Notes: generated by a model from the letters alone, not told the origin. A stretch of 54,212 nt of DNA from Bacteroidales bacterium (GCA_017437825.1 JAFRXC010000087.1:1-54212), one strand, 5' to 3'; shown: positions 7,833 to 16,861, numbered from the stretch's first letter. Made by a program: numbers and translations.

Positions 7833-8330
7833 TTATGATAACTTGCGCCTTACGGCCATCATGAAGCGGTAAACGGTATCTGATTCCAGGTTCCAGTCAG
7901 GGAAGTTCTGCTGGATATAGTCTTCGGCGGCTGCCAGATCCGCCATTCCGTTGAACCTGCGGATGGTGTCCTGGAACAGGACCGGATCTTTCTTGAAAAG
8001 GGAGTTGATGAACAGCAGCCTGTCGTTCAGCGATATTGCGCTGAGTATGTTGCCTACAGGGGCGCCGGGAATGTCTATTTCCCAAGCGCGCTTGCGGGTT
8101 ACCACGTCTATGATGGCAGGGCCCTGCGGAGGCATCTCCTCTTCCGGTTCTGGCTCGGGTACCGGCTCCGGCTGTGCCTCTTCGGGGAGGTCTATGTCCA
8201 GGTCTACGGGCTCGGACGGCACCTCTTCCAGGGCCGCGGGAGCCAGGCTTTCAAGCTCCGCTATGCTTTGCTCAATCTTTTGGAGATATTCTTTTATTTC
8301 GGCCAAAATAATGTCGGCAGTCCTTTCCAT
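7833..8330 (-). CDS. Conserved hypothetical protein with acidic-proline linker
   Basis: A 165-residue cytoplasmic protein with no enzyme motif that I recognise. Residues 1-35 look like a coiled coil (ADIILAEIKEYLQKIEQSIA). A Pro/Glu-rich linker follows (PEPVPEPEPEEEMPP). The C-terminal 90 residues form a helical domain with ISLNDRLLFINSLFKKDP and AAEDYIQQNFPDW, which resembles a domain I associate with small Bacteroidales proteins of unknown function. First gene of the reverse operon with rsmI, divergent from tdk. Confidence 0.7.
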   Translation of the reverse strand: MERTADIILAEIKEYLQKIEQSIAELESLAPAALEEVPSEPVDLDIDLPEEAQPEPVPEPEPEEEMPPQGPAIIDVVTRKRAWEIDIPGAPVGNILSAISLNDRLLFINSLFKKDPVLFQDTIRRFNGMADLAAAEDYIQQNFPDWNLESDTVYRFMMAVRRKLS

Positions 8331-8346
8331 AACCTGAAACTTTGAT

Positions 8347-8354
8347 TATATTTG
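8347..8354 (+). promoter_or_regulatory. -7 box for tdk
   Basis: TATATTTG 23 nt before the tdk ATG, within the 47-bp divergent region. No convincing -33 element at normal spacing. Confidence 0.5.
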
Positions 8355-8377
8355 TGTAGTAACACAAAAGTAACTAA

Positions 8378-8962
8378 ATGTTTTCAGAAATATTCAAAAA
8401 ATCAGGCTCCATAGAAGTTATTTGCGGCTCAATGTTTTCAGGCAAGACAGAAGAGCTTATCAGAAGGTTGCGCCGCGCCCAGTTCGCCGGACAGAAGATA
8501 GCCATATTCAAGCCTAAGCTGGATGTCCGCTATTCAGAAGACAACGTGGTCTCCCACGACCTCAAGTCCGTTCCGTCCACGGCCATCAAGAATCCTACGG
8601 AAATTTTCCTTATGGATTCTGACGTAAGGGTGGTGGGAATAGACGAAGCCCAGTTCTTTGACGATTCTCTGATAAAAGTGGTCCAGACCCTGGCAAACAG
8701 GGGAGTGCGCGTCATAGTCGCCGGTCTTGATACAGATTATATGGGCAAGCCGTTCGGCCCCATGCCGGCCCTGATGGCAGTTGCAGAAGAAGTTCAGAAG
8801 GTTCACGCCATCTGCGTAAAATGCGGCAACCTTGCCAACCACTCACACCGTCTCACAAAGGACCAGAACCTGGTGGTGCTGGGAGAGAAGGACGTCTATG
8901 AACCACTCTGCCGCGACTGCTATAACAAAGCAATCGCAGCAGAGAAAGCCTCAAAGAGGTAA
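8378..8962 (+). CDS. tdk: Thymidine kinase (type II)
   Basis: Phosphorylates thymidine to dTMP in the pyrimidine salvage pathway. The P-loop [10 protein letters not shown] lies at residues 17-26, [10 protein letters not shown] supplies the Walker B and catalytic Glu, and [13 protein letters not shown] follows the family pattern. A zinc site is formed by CVKCGN and CRDCY near the C-terminus. The 194-residue length is typical. Monocistronic; its terminator lies inside the 3' end of the converging DUF362 gene. Confidence 0.96.
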   Translation: MFSEIFKKSGSIEVICGSMFSGKTEELIRRLRRAQFAGQKIAIFKPKLDVRYSEDNVVSHDLKSVPSTAIKNPTEIFLMDSDVRVVGIDEAQFFDDSLIKVVQTLANRGVRVIVAGLDTDYMGKPFGPMPALMAVAEEVQKVHAICVKCGNLANHSHRLTKDQNLVVLGEKDVYEPLCRDCYNKAIAAEKASKR

Positions 8963-8965
8963 TTC

Positions 8966-10096
8966 CTATATCTTTATCAGTTCGTAAGATCGGCTCCCAA
9001 GGCCGATCTTTTCTGAATGTTGCAGGCAGGACCTCCATTCTGTCTCGGGACCGGAATTGGTGAAGTGGTCGTGATGGTCCACGAATCCCTTAGAATGGAT
9101 GTTGTCTGAGAGCTGGCTGTTGGGCATTGGGGCGCTGGCCTGGCAGGCGTCAACGCAGGCCTGGTCAAGAGCCAGGGGGTCGAATGAGGCGAACATTCCT
9201 ATGTCAGGAAGTATGGGGGCGTCGTTCTCGGAGTGGCAGTCGCAGTTGGGGGAGACGTCCACAATGAGGGAGATGTGGAACTGGGGTCTTCCGTCCACGA
9301 CGGCCTTGGCGTATTCCGCCATCCTGCGGTTGAGGAGCTGGGGCGCGTTCTCCTGGCTGAACTGGATTGCGTCGAAGTTGCAGGCGCCGAGGCAGCGTCC
9401 GCAGCCTACGCAGTTGTCGTAGTTGACAGTCATCTTGCGGGCTTGGGAGTCGAACTCCAGGCCTCCATTGGCACATTCCTTATAGCAGCGGCGGCATCCG
9501 CGGCAAAGTTCAGCATCTATCACCGGTTTGCCGCTGCTGTGCTGTTCCGTCTTGCCGGCGCGAGAGCCGCATCCCATTCCTATGTTCTTTATGGTGCCAC
9601 CGAAGCCGGTGAGCTCGTGACCCTTGAAGTGGGTCAGGGATATGAAGACGTCGGCATCCATTATGGCGCGTCCTATCTTGGCATTCTTGACATATTCTCC
9701 GCCCTGGACGGGAACTTCAATGTCATCGGTGCCTTTGAGACCGTCAGCGATGATTATGGGACAGCCTGTGCTCAGAGGGTTGAAACCGTTCTCCCAGGCG
9801 CAGTACAGGTGCTCCAGAGCATTCTTCCTGAAACCGGGATACATTGTGTTGCAGTCGGTAAGGAAGGGCTTTCCGCCGAACTCCTTGACCACGTCCACTA
9901 CGGCCTTGGCAAAGTTGGGACGGAGGAAACTGACGTTGCCCAGTTCCCCGAAGTGCATCTTGATGGCGACGAACCTGCCGTCCATCTCAATATTGCCGAT
10001 TCCGGCAGCTTTGATGAGCTTTTTAAGCTTTGTGGGAATGCCGTCACCGTACGCTGGGGTGCGGAAATCCGAGAAATAAACTTTAGACTTTTCCAT
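8966..10096 (-). CDS. DUF362 protein with two 4Fe-4S ferredoxin motifs
   Basis: A 376-residue cytoplasmic iron-sulfur protein. The N-terminal DUF362 domain (about 1-190) has VAIKMHFGELGN and FISLTHFKGHELTGFGG. It is followed by two classic clusters, CRGCRRCYKEC and CVGCGRCLGAC (about 197-240), the 2[4Fe-4S] ferredoxin layout. A C-terminal domain has SPNCDCHSEND. Homologues are widespread in anaerobes; an electron-transfer role is implied but the partner is not known. A consensus -7 box ends 5 nt before the ATG. No adjacent redox gene hints at a pathway. Confidence 0.88.
   Translation of the reverse strand: MEKSKVYFSDFRTPAYGDGIPTKLKKLIKAAGIGNIEMDGRFVAIKMHFGELGNVSFLRPNFAKAVVDVVKEFGGKPFLTDCNTMYPGFRKNALEHLYCAWENGFNPLSTGCPIIIADGLKGTDDIEVPVQGGEYVKNAKIGRAIMDADVFISLTHFKGHELTGFGGTIKNIGMGCGSRAGKTEQHSSGKPVIDAELCRGCRRCYKECANGGLEFDSQARKMTVNYDNCVGCGRCLGACNFDAIQFSQENAPQLLNRRMAEYAKAVVDGRPQFHISLIVDVSPNCDCHSENDAPILPDIGMFASFDPLALDQACVDACQASAPMPNSQLSDNIHSKGFVDHHDHFTNSGPETEWRSCLQHSEKIGLGSRSYELIKI
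8986..9010 (+). terminator. tdk terminator, within the DUF362 coding end
   Basis: AAGATCGGC (8986-8994) pairs perfectly with GCCGATCTT (9002-9010), 7-nt loop, then TT. It falls inside the last codons of the convergent DUF362 gene. Confidence 0.7.
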
Positions 10097-10101
10097 AAAG
10101 A

Positions 10102-10109
10102 CAAATATA
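10102..10109 (-). promoter_or_regulatory. -7 box for the DUF362 gene
   Basis: TATATTTG on the reverse strand, only 5 nt before the ATG at 10096. This predicts an almost leaderless transcript. Confidence 0.55.
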
Positions 10110-10119
10110 AGAAAAATGC

Positions 10120-10127
10120 TATATTTG
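10120..10127 (+). promoter_or_regulatory. -7 box for the DUF4290-ftsK-lolA operon
   Basis: TATATTTG 22 nt before the ATG at 10150. With the reverse box at 10102-10109 it forms a compact divergent pair. Confidence 0.55.
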
Positions 10128-10149
10128 TATAAATATAATGTGCATATAA

Positions 10150-10836
10150 ATGGAAGGGAAAGAAAACTCCGTCAAGCTGTATTACAACACCGAAAAAGAG
10201 AAACTTGCAATGCCGGAATACGGCCGCAACGTCCTTGGAATGGTAGAGCAGCTGAGGGAAATTGAAGACAGGGAAAAGCGTACGCAGCAGGCAAGGGCCG
10301 TCATCAAGGTGATGGAGATGCTCAATCCGCAGGTGCGCCAGCAAGAAGACTACGAACATAAACTATGGGATCATCTTTACCTCATCGCAGGCCTTGACCT
10401 GGATGTGGACTCGCCTTATCCGGCACCCAAGCCGGAGGTCCTCACGGCCAAGCCGGTGCCCATCCCTCTCAAGGGAAAGCCCATAAAGGCCACCCATTAC
10501 GGAAGGAACATAGAGAGCATCATAGACCTTATAGCAGGCGAAGAGGACGGCGAGGTCAAGACCGCCATGATCCGTTCCCTGGCCATCTATATGCGTCAGC
10601 AGTATCTTATCTGGAATAAGGACAGCGTGGCTGACGAGACCATCTTCAGCGACATAGAGAAGATGTCCGACTACCGCATACGCGTGCCTAAGGATCTGGC
10701 GCTGTCTAAGATCGCTTCCGACGCTTCCTTCTCACGCCCTGGAATGGGCATCAACGTAGGCCAGGTGGCTCAGAAGAAGAACAGGAACAAGAATTCCCGG
10801 AGGAACAATAACAACAAGAAGAACAACGGCAGATGA
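10150..10836 (+). CDS. DUF4290 family protein
   Basis: A 228-residue Bacteroidota-specific protein of unknown function. The conserved opening is LYYNTEKEKLAMPEYGRNV, followed by helical stretches with RQQEDYEHKLWDHLYLIA and HYGRNIESIIDLI. A highly basic, Asn/Lys-rich tail (QKKNRNKNSRRNNNNKKNNG) could contact nucleic acid. Its stop overlaps the ftsK start by 4 nt, so it is probably translationally coupled to the DNA translocase. No catalytic motif is visible. Confidence 0.85.
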   Translation: MEGKENSVKLYYNTEKEKLAMPEYGRNVLGMVEQLREIEDREKRTQQARAVIKVMEMLNPQVRQQEDYEHKLWDHLYLIAGLDLDVDSPYPAPKPEVLTAKPVPIPLKGKPIKATHYGRNIESIIDLIAGEEDGEVKTAMIRSLAIYMRQQYLIWNKDSVADETIFSDIEKMSDYRIRVPKDLALSKIASDASFSRPGMGINVGQVAQKKNRNKNSRRNNNNKKNNGR

Positions 10837-13187
10837 AATTGAAATGGGATGAAGACCAGAAGGCCCGCGCCATCAGGATCATTGGCATTCTGACGGCGGC
10901 TTTCGGGGTATTTGCGCTGCTTTCCACGGTGTCCTACCTGTTTACCTGGAAGGCCGATATGAGCCTCCTCTCCCATCCTGAAATGATGGATACGGGAGTG
11001 AAGGTGCACAACGCTGCGGGCAAGCTTGGATACAAGTTCGCCGACTTCCTGGTAGGGAAGTGCTTCGGCCTCGGCAGTTTCGCCTTCCTCGTCCTCCTGT
11101 TTGCAATCGCAGCCAGGCTTCTCCTTCACAAATGGAACCAGTCTCTGCTCAAGACCGCGCTCATCGTCCTCAGCGGAGCATTCACCACATCCTTGGTGTT
11201 CTCCTGCCTGGCAGGGCTCATAGGGACAGACAAGGCCTTCGGAACCGGCCTTGGGGGCCAGATGGGCTCATTCCTGGTAAACTGGTCCAACAACCTTCTC
11301 GGAAAGATTCTTACGGCAGTGATAGTCCTGCTTCTTTTCGTGGGCTGGCTGTTCCTGATAAACAAGAGTTTCGCCTCGCTTATGAAGCGTTTCTTCAAGA
11401 GCGATCCGATTGAAGAACTCCAAAAGGAGCCTGTAGCCGAGGAAGAGCCTGAACCGCAGCCCAGGCCAGAGCCAAAGCCTGTTCCTGTTGCGGCGCCCGT
11501 GGCCGCCCCGGTTCGCCAGGCTGCCAAGCCTGAACCTGAGCCCGAAAAGCCCGCGGAGGGCGCCGAAGAAGGCGAGGGCGGCATCAAGGTGGTAACAGAT
11601 ACCACTGTGACCGACCAGGTGACCCAGCAGTTGGAGCGCATCAACATAAGGGACGAACTTCCCAACTTCGAGTTCCCCTCGCTGGACCTTCTTGAGTCAC
11701 ACAACTTCGGCAAGCATTCCATCCCCAAGGATGAGCTTGACCGCAACAATAACAAGATTCGCGCGGTCCTCGCCAATTACAAGATCCAGATTGACGACGT
11801 GGTGGCCCAGGTTGGCCCTACGGTCACGCTTTATAAAGTGTACCCTTCCAAGGGAGTGCGTATAGCTGAGATCAAGCGCCTTCAGGATGACATTGCTATG
11901 TCCTTGAACGCCAGGGGAGTGCGTGTCACCACCCTGTCCGATTCCGTGGGAATAGAGGTCGCTAACGACAAGGCCGAGATAGTGCCTTTGAAGGCCCTGC
12001 TCAACGACGACTCCTACCGCGAGTCCAAGGCCGAGCTCCCCGTTGCCATAGGATACACCATCACCCAGAAAGTCAAGGTGTTCGACCTGGCAGAGGCTCC
12101 GCACCTCCTGGTTGCGGGAGCAACCCGCCAGGGTAAGTCCGTGGGCTTGAACGTGATTGTGGCGTCCCTGATCTACGCCAAGCATCCGTCCGAGCTCAAG
12201 TTCGTGTTCATAGACCCCAAGATGGTGGAATTCTCGGCCTACGGCCAGCTGCTGAAGCACTACCTCGCCGTCCTTCCCGCCAACAGTGACGAGGAAGAGG
12301 AGGCTAACGCCATAGTAAAGCGTCCCAAGGATTCCGAGAAGGTCCTCAAGTCCCTCTGTGTGGAGATGGACGCCCGCTACGAACTTATGAGCAAGGCCTA
12401 CGTGAATAACGTCAAGCTTTACAACGAGAAATACAAAGACCGCCACCTGCTGCCCACCAAGGGTCACAGGTATATGCCTTACATAGTGGTCGTGATTGAC
12501 GAGTACGCCGACCTCACAATGACGGTGGGCGGTTCGCAGGAGGCCAAGAATTCGGCCAGGAACATCCAGACGGCCATCGTCCGCCTGGCCCAGAAGGGCC
12601 GTGCCGCGGGCATCCACGTAATCCTGGCGACGCAGCGTCCTTCAGTGGACGTTATCTCTGGTGTCATAAAGGCCAACTTCCCTACCAGGATAGCCTTCAG
12701 GGTAACCTCCAGAGTGGATTCCGGAACCATCCTGGACACCCCGGGAGCGGAGAAGCTCATAGGAAACGGAGACATGCTGTATTACTCAGGAGCCGACATA
12801 GAGCGCGTACAGTGCGGATATGTATCGGGCAAGGAGGTACTGGCCATAACCACGTTCATAGGCGGCCAGCAGGGCTACAAGAAGTCTTACAACACTCCGT
12901 ATTACCTGCCTGACGTATCGGAGAGTGCCGAGGGATCCGGAATGGTGGATATGCACGACATAGACGAAAGGTTCGAAGAAGCGGCCAGGATGGTGGTGCT
13001 GAGCCAGAAGGGCTCAACCTCCGACCTGCAGCGCAAGCTGGGTATGGGATACTCACGTGCAGGCAAGGTCATGGACCAGCTGGAGGCCTCCGGAATAGTG
13101 GGTCCTCAGGAGGGCAGCAAGCCGCGACAAGTTTTGGTACAGGATTTGGAATCATTAGAGAAGATTCTTAAAGCCTATCTGAAATGA
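10833..13187 (+). CDS. ftsK: DNA translocase FtsK/SpoIIIE
   Basis: Septal motor that pumps chromosomal DNA during division and aids dimer resolution. Four hydrophobic segments in the first 180 residues anchor it in the membrane. A Pro/Glu-rich linker follows (EEEPEPQPRPEPKPVPVAAP, about 200-245). The RecA-like motor has Walker A GATRQGKS (about 429-436) and Walker B VVIDEYADL (about 552). A C-terminal winged-helix gamma domain (STSDLQRKLGMGYSRAGKVM) reads KOPS-type sequences. Length 784. Overlaps DUF4290 and lolA by 4 nt each. Confidence 0.96.
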   Translation: MKLKWDEDQKARAIRIIGILTAAFGVFALLSTVSYLFTWKADMSLLSHPEMMDTGVKVHNAAGKLGYKFADFLVGKCFGLGSFAFLVLLFAIAARLLLHKWNQSLLKTALIVLSGAFTTSLVFSCLAGLIGTDKAFGTGLGGQMGSFLVNWSNNLLGKILTAVIVLLLFVGWLFLINKSFASLMKRFFKSDPIEELQKEPVAEEEPEPQPRPEPKPVPVAAPVAAPVRQAAKPEPEPEKPAEGAEEGEGGIKVVTDTTVTDQVTQQLERINIRDELPNFEFPSLDLLESHNFGKHSIPKDELDRNNNKIRAVLANYKIQIDDVVAQVGPTVTLYKVYPSKGVRIAEIKRLQDDIAMSLNARGVRVTTLSDSVGIEVANDKAEIVPLKALLNDDSYRESKAELPVAIGYTITQKVKVFDLAEAPHLLVAGATRQGKSVGLNVIVASLIYAKHPSELKFVFIDPKMVEFSAYGQLLKHYLAVLPANSDEEEEANAIVKRPKDSEKVLKSLCVEMDARYELMSKAYVNNVKLYNEKYKDRHLLPTKGHRYMPYIVVVIDEYADLTMTVGGSQEAKNSARNIQTAIVRLAQKGRAAGIHVILATQRPSVDVISGVIKANFPTRIAFRVTSRVDSGTILDTPGAEKLIGNGDMLYYSGADIERVQCGYVSGKEVLAITTFIGGQQGYKKSYNTPYYLPDVSESAEGSGMVDMHDIDERFEEAARMVVLSQKGSTSDLQRKLGMGYSRAGKVMDQLEASGIVGPQEGSKPRQVLVQDLESLEKILKAYLK

Positions 13188-13678
13188 AACGCATAGTAAT
13201 GATCTTCACAGCGCTGCTGATGGCGGGAGCCGGACTGCAGGCACAGGAAATACTTACCCGCTTTTCTACTGACAGAATAAGCTGCAAGTATTCATATACC
13301 ATTGACATTCCCGTAACCCTCAATTACCAGGGCGACGCCCTTGTTCAGGGAGACTGCTACCACCTGAAAGGAAACGGAATAGAGATATTCTGCGACGGCG
13401 TAAGCCGCTGGACAGTGGATGCAGAGGCCAGGGAAGTCTACATCGAGAACGCAGAGGAGGTGGAGAATATCCTCAAGGAGTTCCTGACCTACTCAAAGGA
13501 CATCAAGGCTACCGGCAACACCGTTACCGGTACACTTATAGATCCGGAAGATGACACCAACATCAAGTTCGCACTGAAGGAGATCACTTATCTGCCTTTG
13601 AACGACGACCTGACGCCATTCAAGCTGGATGTCGAAAGCCTGGATGAGACTTACCTGGTTACGGATCTCAGATTCTAG
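13184..13678 (+). CDS. lolA: LolA-like outer-membrane lipoprotein carrier
   Basis: Periplasmic chaperone that carries lipoproteins from the Lol ABC transporter to the outer membrane. A signal peptide (MKRIVMIFTALLMAGAGLQA) is followed by an open beta-barrel-type sequence (ISCKYSYTIDIPVTL, FCDGVSRWTVDAEAREVYI). 164 residues, short relative to proteobacterial LolA (about 200) but like Bacteroidota homologues. Last gene of the DUF4290-ftsK operon. The family call rests on overall pattern and genomic position rather than on a short motif. Confidence 0.8.
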   Translation: MKRIVMIFTALLMAGAGLQAQEILTRFSTDRISCKYSYTIDIPVTLNYQGDALVQGDCYHLKGNGIEIFCDGVSRWTVDAEAREVYIENAEEVENILKEFLTYSKDIKATGNTVTGTLIDPEDDTNIKFALKEITYLPLNDDLTPFKLDVESLDETYLVTDLRF

Positions 13679-13687
13679 ATAAAAAGA

Positions 13688-13710
13688 AAGGGACTCACTC
13701 AGAGTCCCTT
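13688..13710. terminator. Bidirectional terminator between lolA and the FISUMP gene
   Basis: AAGGGACTC (13688-13696) pairs with GAGTCCCTT (13702-13710), 5-nt loop. It includes the stop codon (TGA, reverse strand 13695-13697) and last codons of the FISUMP gene. Confidence 0.75.
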
Positions 13711-14717
13711 ATGCATCTGATTGTCGTTGCGACAAATTCTTTATACAGCGGTTGTGCCTGCACATCCGCATTTTTTGAATTGTTGTAGAAGTAGCGGGCG
13801 TAGGCTTTGTCGGCGTCGGCTTCTGTGCTGGTCCAGTGGGCGGCGGACGAGAGGGAACTCTCGAAGTAATAGGTCTTTTCGCTGATGTTTGCGAAGCCCA
13901 CGGGCAGCAGGTTGATGTAGGAAGCCGTAGGGTCCGGTTTGCTTATGGTGTAGTATGTCCACAGGCGCTGGTCGTTCAGACGGGCGTTGCTCATAAGCTT
14001 GGGGGCTATTCCGGGGAATGTCTGAAGGGACGACAGGGGAGTGTCGGTGAGAGTCTGGCACATATCGGTCCAGTCCTGGTCTGAAGGCAGGCGCCAGCCG
14101 TCGGGACAGGCCTTGTTGGCTTCCTCCCAGGTGTAGTACATTCCAAATACGTCAGTCATTGCGTCGTATCCTGAATCTTCAATGCTCATATAGGCCTTGC
14201 CGAAGCCGCAGTAGGCCAGGTTCCTTTCCATCCAGTCCTTTCCGGCTATCTGGGTGTAGGGGTATCTGCGGGAGTCGCGGGGGTCTGTGAAGACGCCTCC
14301 GTCCTGGTCGTAATCTAAGTTGGAGAGAGACGTGGCGGGGTCAATGATGACTATTTCGTATTCTGATGACAGGGAATAATAGCCGGCGGCCGAAGCGTAT
14401 ATTGACAGCCTGATTGTACAGAGGGAGTCTGGAATGGTGTATACCCATTGGTCGGTGGTATCTCTCTTGGTCATGAAGGGCTGGGCCAGGAAGGAGTACT
14501 TTATTACCGGGGTATCTGGGTCGGAAGAGTCTTTGCGGACTCCTGAAGGAGTCATCTTTATTACTTGTCCGGGTGTAACGTATGAAGGGATGTATTCTTC
14601 GATTTCAATATTGCCCAGGAAGGTGAAGGAAGTAGTCTCTTCTTCCTTTTTCTTGCAGGATACAAGGGAGAGGGCGCAGAATACCAGTACGGCTATTATT
14701 GTCCTATTGAAATTCAT
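13695..14717 (-). CDS. FISUMP-domain lipoprotein
   Basis: A 340-residue surface lipoprotein (MNFNRTIIAVLVFCALSLVS, lipid Cys about 21, followed by KKKEEE, a charged stretch after the Cys). The C-terminal half holds the Fibrobacter succinogenes major paralogous domain: QIAGKDWMERNLAYCGFG, GMYYTWEEANKACPDGWRLP, then SAAHWTSTEADADKAYARYF. The N-terminal half appears to be an Ig-like beta domain (EYIPSYVTPGQVIKMTPSGV). FISUMP proteins are often surface-exposed and multicopy; function unknown. Monocistronic; a near-consensus box (CATATTTG) lies just upstream. Confidence 0.87.
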   Translation of the reverse strand: MNFNRTIIAVLVFCALSLVSCKKKEEETTSFTFLGNIEIEEYIPSYVTPGQVIKMTPSGVRKDSSDPDTPVIKYSFLAQPFMTKRDTTDQWVYTIPDSLCTIRLSIYASAAGYYSLSSEYEIVIIDPATSLSNLDYDQDGGVFTDPRDSRRYPYTQIAGKDWMERNLAYCGFGKAYMSIEDSGYDAMTDVFGMYYTWEEANKACPDGWRLPSDQDWTDMCQTLTDTPLSSLQTFPGIAPKLMSNARLNDQRLWTYYTISKPDPTASYINLLPVGFANISEKTYYFESSLSSAAHWTSTEADADKAYARYFYNNSKNADVQAQPLYKEFVATTIRCIRDSE

Positions 14718-14765
14718 ATCGTTATATTAGATTACAAATATGCATATTATAAATCGAAAAACCGC

Positions 14766-14773
14766 TAAATTTG
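14766..14773 (+). promoter_or_regulatory. -7 box for apbE
   Basis: TAAATTTG 23 nt before the ATG at 14797. It rules out the in-frame start at 14740, which lies upstream of the promoter. Confidence 0.6.
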
Positions 14774-14796
14774 TGCAAATACTTTACCATTCCAGA

Positions 14797-15747
14797 ATGA
14801 AATACGGCTATCTGCTGCTGTTGACGGCACTTTTTATTATGTCATGTTCCAGGGACAGGTACATAGCCCTGAGCGGTTATGCGCAGGGGGGGACGTATAC
14901 CGTCAAGATGAACCTGAAGGGAGTGTCGGAGAGTCCCAGTGCGATACAGATGGCGGTGGATTCCATACTGACGGAGGTGGACAACACCCTGTCAGGATAC
15001 AACAAATCCTCCATACTCAGCAGGTACAACGACGGCCAGGATGTGCGGCTCAACCAGATGTTCATAGACATACTCCGGCTTTCGGAAGACCTCAAGGAAG
15101 AAACCGGAGGGGCCTTCGACGTTGGGGCGGCGCCGCTTTTCGATATCTGGGGGTTCGGTTTTACAAGGGATTCCCTGCCTGATCCCATCCAGATTCAGGA
15201 GGCTATGTTCCAGAATGGCAAGAAACTGAATTTCAATGCTATAGCCCAAGGGTACACTTGCGATGCAGTAGCTTCATACCTGCGTGGAATAGGGGTGCAG
15301 GATATGCTTGTGGACATAGGCGAAATATATTGTCAGGGCCTGAATCCAATGCGCAGGAACTGGACCATAGGGATAGACAGCCCGGTGGACGGCAACGAGA
15401 ATCCCGGAGAACTGCTTCAGGGTGTGTACCAGTGCTCGACCGAGCCGCAGGGAATAGTCACCTCCGGAAACTACCGCAAGTTCTACCTGAAGGACGGCAG
15501 GAAATACGCCCATACCATAGACCCCCGTACTGGTTATCCTGTTGAGCACAATCTGCTCAGTGCAACGGTAAAGGCTCCTACGGCAGCCGCGGCCGACGCG
15601 TACGCCACCTACTGTATGGTGATAGGGCTGGAGGAGTCCAAGGCTTTCATTCAGGGCAGGCCTGACCTGGAGGCGTTTCTGGTGTACGACGACGGGGGAG
15701 AGATGCAGACCTGGGCGTCTGACGGATTCCAGGTTACATCCCGCTGA
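14797..15747 (+). CDS. apbE: FAD:protein FMN transferase (ApbE lipoprotein)
   Basis: Attaches FMN from FAD to Thr/Ser of extracytoplasmic flavoproteins such as RnfD/RnfG and NqrB/NqrC, on the outer face of the inner membrane. The product (316 residues) has a lipoprotein leader (MKYGYLLLLTALFIMSCSRD, Cys 17) and ApbE hallmarks: GTYTVKMN, TGGAFDVGAAPLFDIWGFG, LNFNAIAQGYTCDAVA, MLVDIGEIYCQG and YAHTIDPRTGYPVEHN. The last segment usually carries the Mg-binding region. Start chosen from the promoter position and the leader. Its end overlaps the convergent comEC by 14 nt. Confidence 0.94.
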   Translation: MKYGYLLLLTALFIMSCSRDRYIALSGYAQGGTYTVKMNLKGVSESPSAIQMAVDSILTEVDNTLSGYNKSSILSRYNDGQDVRLNQMFIDILRLSEDLKEETGGAFDVGAAPLFDIWGFGFTRDSLPDPIQIQEAMFQNGKKLNFNAIAQGYTCDAVASYLRGIGVQDMLVDIGEIYCQGLNPMRRNWTIGIDSPVDGNENPGELLQGVYQCSTEPQGIVTSGNYRKFYLKDGRKYAHTIDPRTGYPVEHNLLSATVKAPTAAAADAYATYCMVIGLEESKAFIQGRPDLEAFLVYDDGGEMQTWASDGFQVTSR

Positions 15748-16819
15748 TAATTTCCATAGAACGGATCAGAGCGTGTATGACCGCTTCGCTGGCGCTGACC
15801 AGGAAGGCGGGGCATATGCCTGTGCTGTGAAGTATCACCACCAGGACTGCCAGACTTATCATCACGGATGTCAGCGGCAGGGCTATGAGATTGGCCAGCA
15901 GGAAGTATTTGGGAAAAGTCCCGAAATGTATGTATGCGACAGGAGCGGTGAAGACCTGGCAGCTGAGGCTCATCGCCGTTATTTCCCATATCTTCTTGGG
16001 CAGGTTGAGGCGTGATCCCGTTTTTGAGACAGGTTGAGGGAACCATCCCTGCAGGATGGGGTTGAGGATTATTATGCCCGCCATTGCCGTATACGACAGC
16101 TGGAATGCGGCGGAGGTTATGACGCGCGGGCGCAGGGCCAACTGCAGCGTGAGAGCTGCGTTAAGCTTCTGCGCCGGCGAGCTTCGCCTCCGCTGGCTCA
16201 CGGCAGCCAGCTCGCTGATGATAATGAAGATGCACGCCCTTTGGGCGGAAGCAGTGGCCCCGGTGGCGATAGTGTAGAACAGGGCGAAGCCGCAGCATAG
16301 AGCGCAGCGGCTGTACCTGGCAGCGGGGCTGTTGCCCAGGACCAGCGTCCCGCGCCTGGCCAGGGCGCATACCAGCCCCATATGCAGGCCGGAAAGCGCC
16401 AGGATGTGGGAGGCTCCGCTGCTGCGGAACGCCGCCGTCAGGGCGGAATCCAGCAGGCTGCGGTCCCCGGTGAGGACTGCGCAGACAAGAGCCGCGCAGC
16501 GTCCGTCCCTGTAGGGAACGGACAGGATTCGCGCCCGCAGCCGCTCCGCCACCCTGGCTGGAAAGCCGGTGACGAAGTCCGGCAGCAACTGGTCAGGCAG
16601 CATTGAGTCGGAGCAGAAGCAGAAGAATCCCAGGAAGAAGAACAGCAGCATGTACGGAGCCTTGCGCTCCGGTTGACGGCACGCCAGGACAGCCGCCGTG
16701 GCGGCAAGGCAGAGAGATGTTCCGCTGAAGGGGGCCGCGGCTGCCGGGAACTGGCATAAACGCGCGCACAAGGCCCCTGCCGCCGCTCCTGCGACGAAGG
16801 GAATAGTTAGTCTTTCCAT
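15734..16819 (-). CDS. Minimal ComEC/Rec2-type membrane channel protein
   Basis: Polytopic membrane protein of 361 residues with the ComEC 'competence' domain. The signature ASHILALSGLHMGLVCALAR is present at about 135-155, followed by GATASAQRACIFIIISE and LAVLVVILHS-type helices. Full ComEC proteins run 650-800 residues with an N-terminal OB-fold domain and often a C-terminal metallo-beta-lactamase-like nuclease; only about 90 residues precede the channel core and nothing follows it here. The frame is intact, so this looks like a reduced family member rather than a decaying gene. Divergent from ackA. Confidence 0.8.
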   Translation of the reverse strand: MERLTIPFVAGAAAGALCARLCQFPAAAAPFSGTSLCLAATAAVLACRQPERKAPYMLLFFFLGFFCFCSDSMLPDQLLPDFVTGFPARVAERLRARILSVPYRDGRCAALVCAVLTGDRSLLDSALTAAFRSSGASHILALSGLHMGLVCALARRGTLVLGNSPAARYSRCALCCGFALFYTIATGATASAQRACIFIIISELAAVSQRRRSSPAQKLNAALTLQLALRPRVITSAAFQLSYTAMAGIIILNPILQGWFPQPVSKTGSRLNLPKKIWEITAMSLSCQVFTAPVAYIHFGTFPKYFLLANLIALPLTSVMISLAVLVVILHSTGICPAFLVSASEAVIHALIRSMEIISGM

Positions 16820-16830
16820 AGTTCAAGTTG

Positions 16831-16861
16831 TTGCTAAAGTACATATTATTTTGTATTTTTG
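16831..16861 (+). promoter_or_regulatory. Promoter of ackA-ptb
   Basis: -33 TTG (16831-16833), 20-bp spacer, -7 box TATTTTTG (16854-16861), 27 nt before the ackA ATG. A TTG codon in frame at 16859 lies within the box and is not the start. Confidence 0.6.

Noticed and set aside
9233-10132. Forward 299-codon frame opposite the DUF362 gene
   Set aside because: No recognisable motifs; the reverse strand has two perfect ferredoxin clusters and a promoter.
11697-12617. Reverse 306-codon frame inside ftsK
   Set aside because: Shadow of the FtsK motor domain, whose Walker motifs are on the forward strand.
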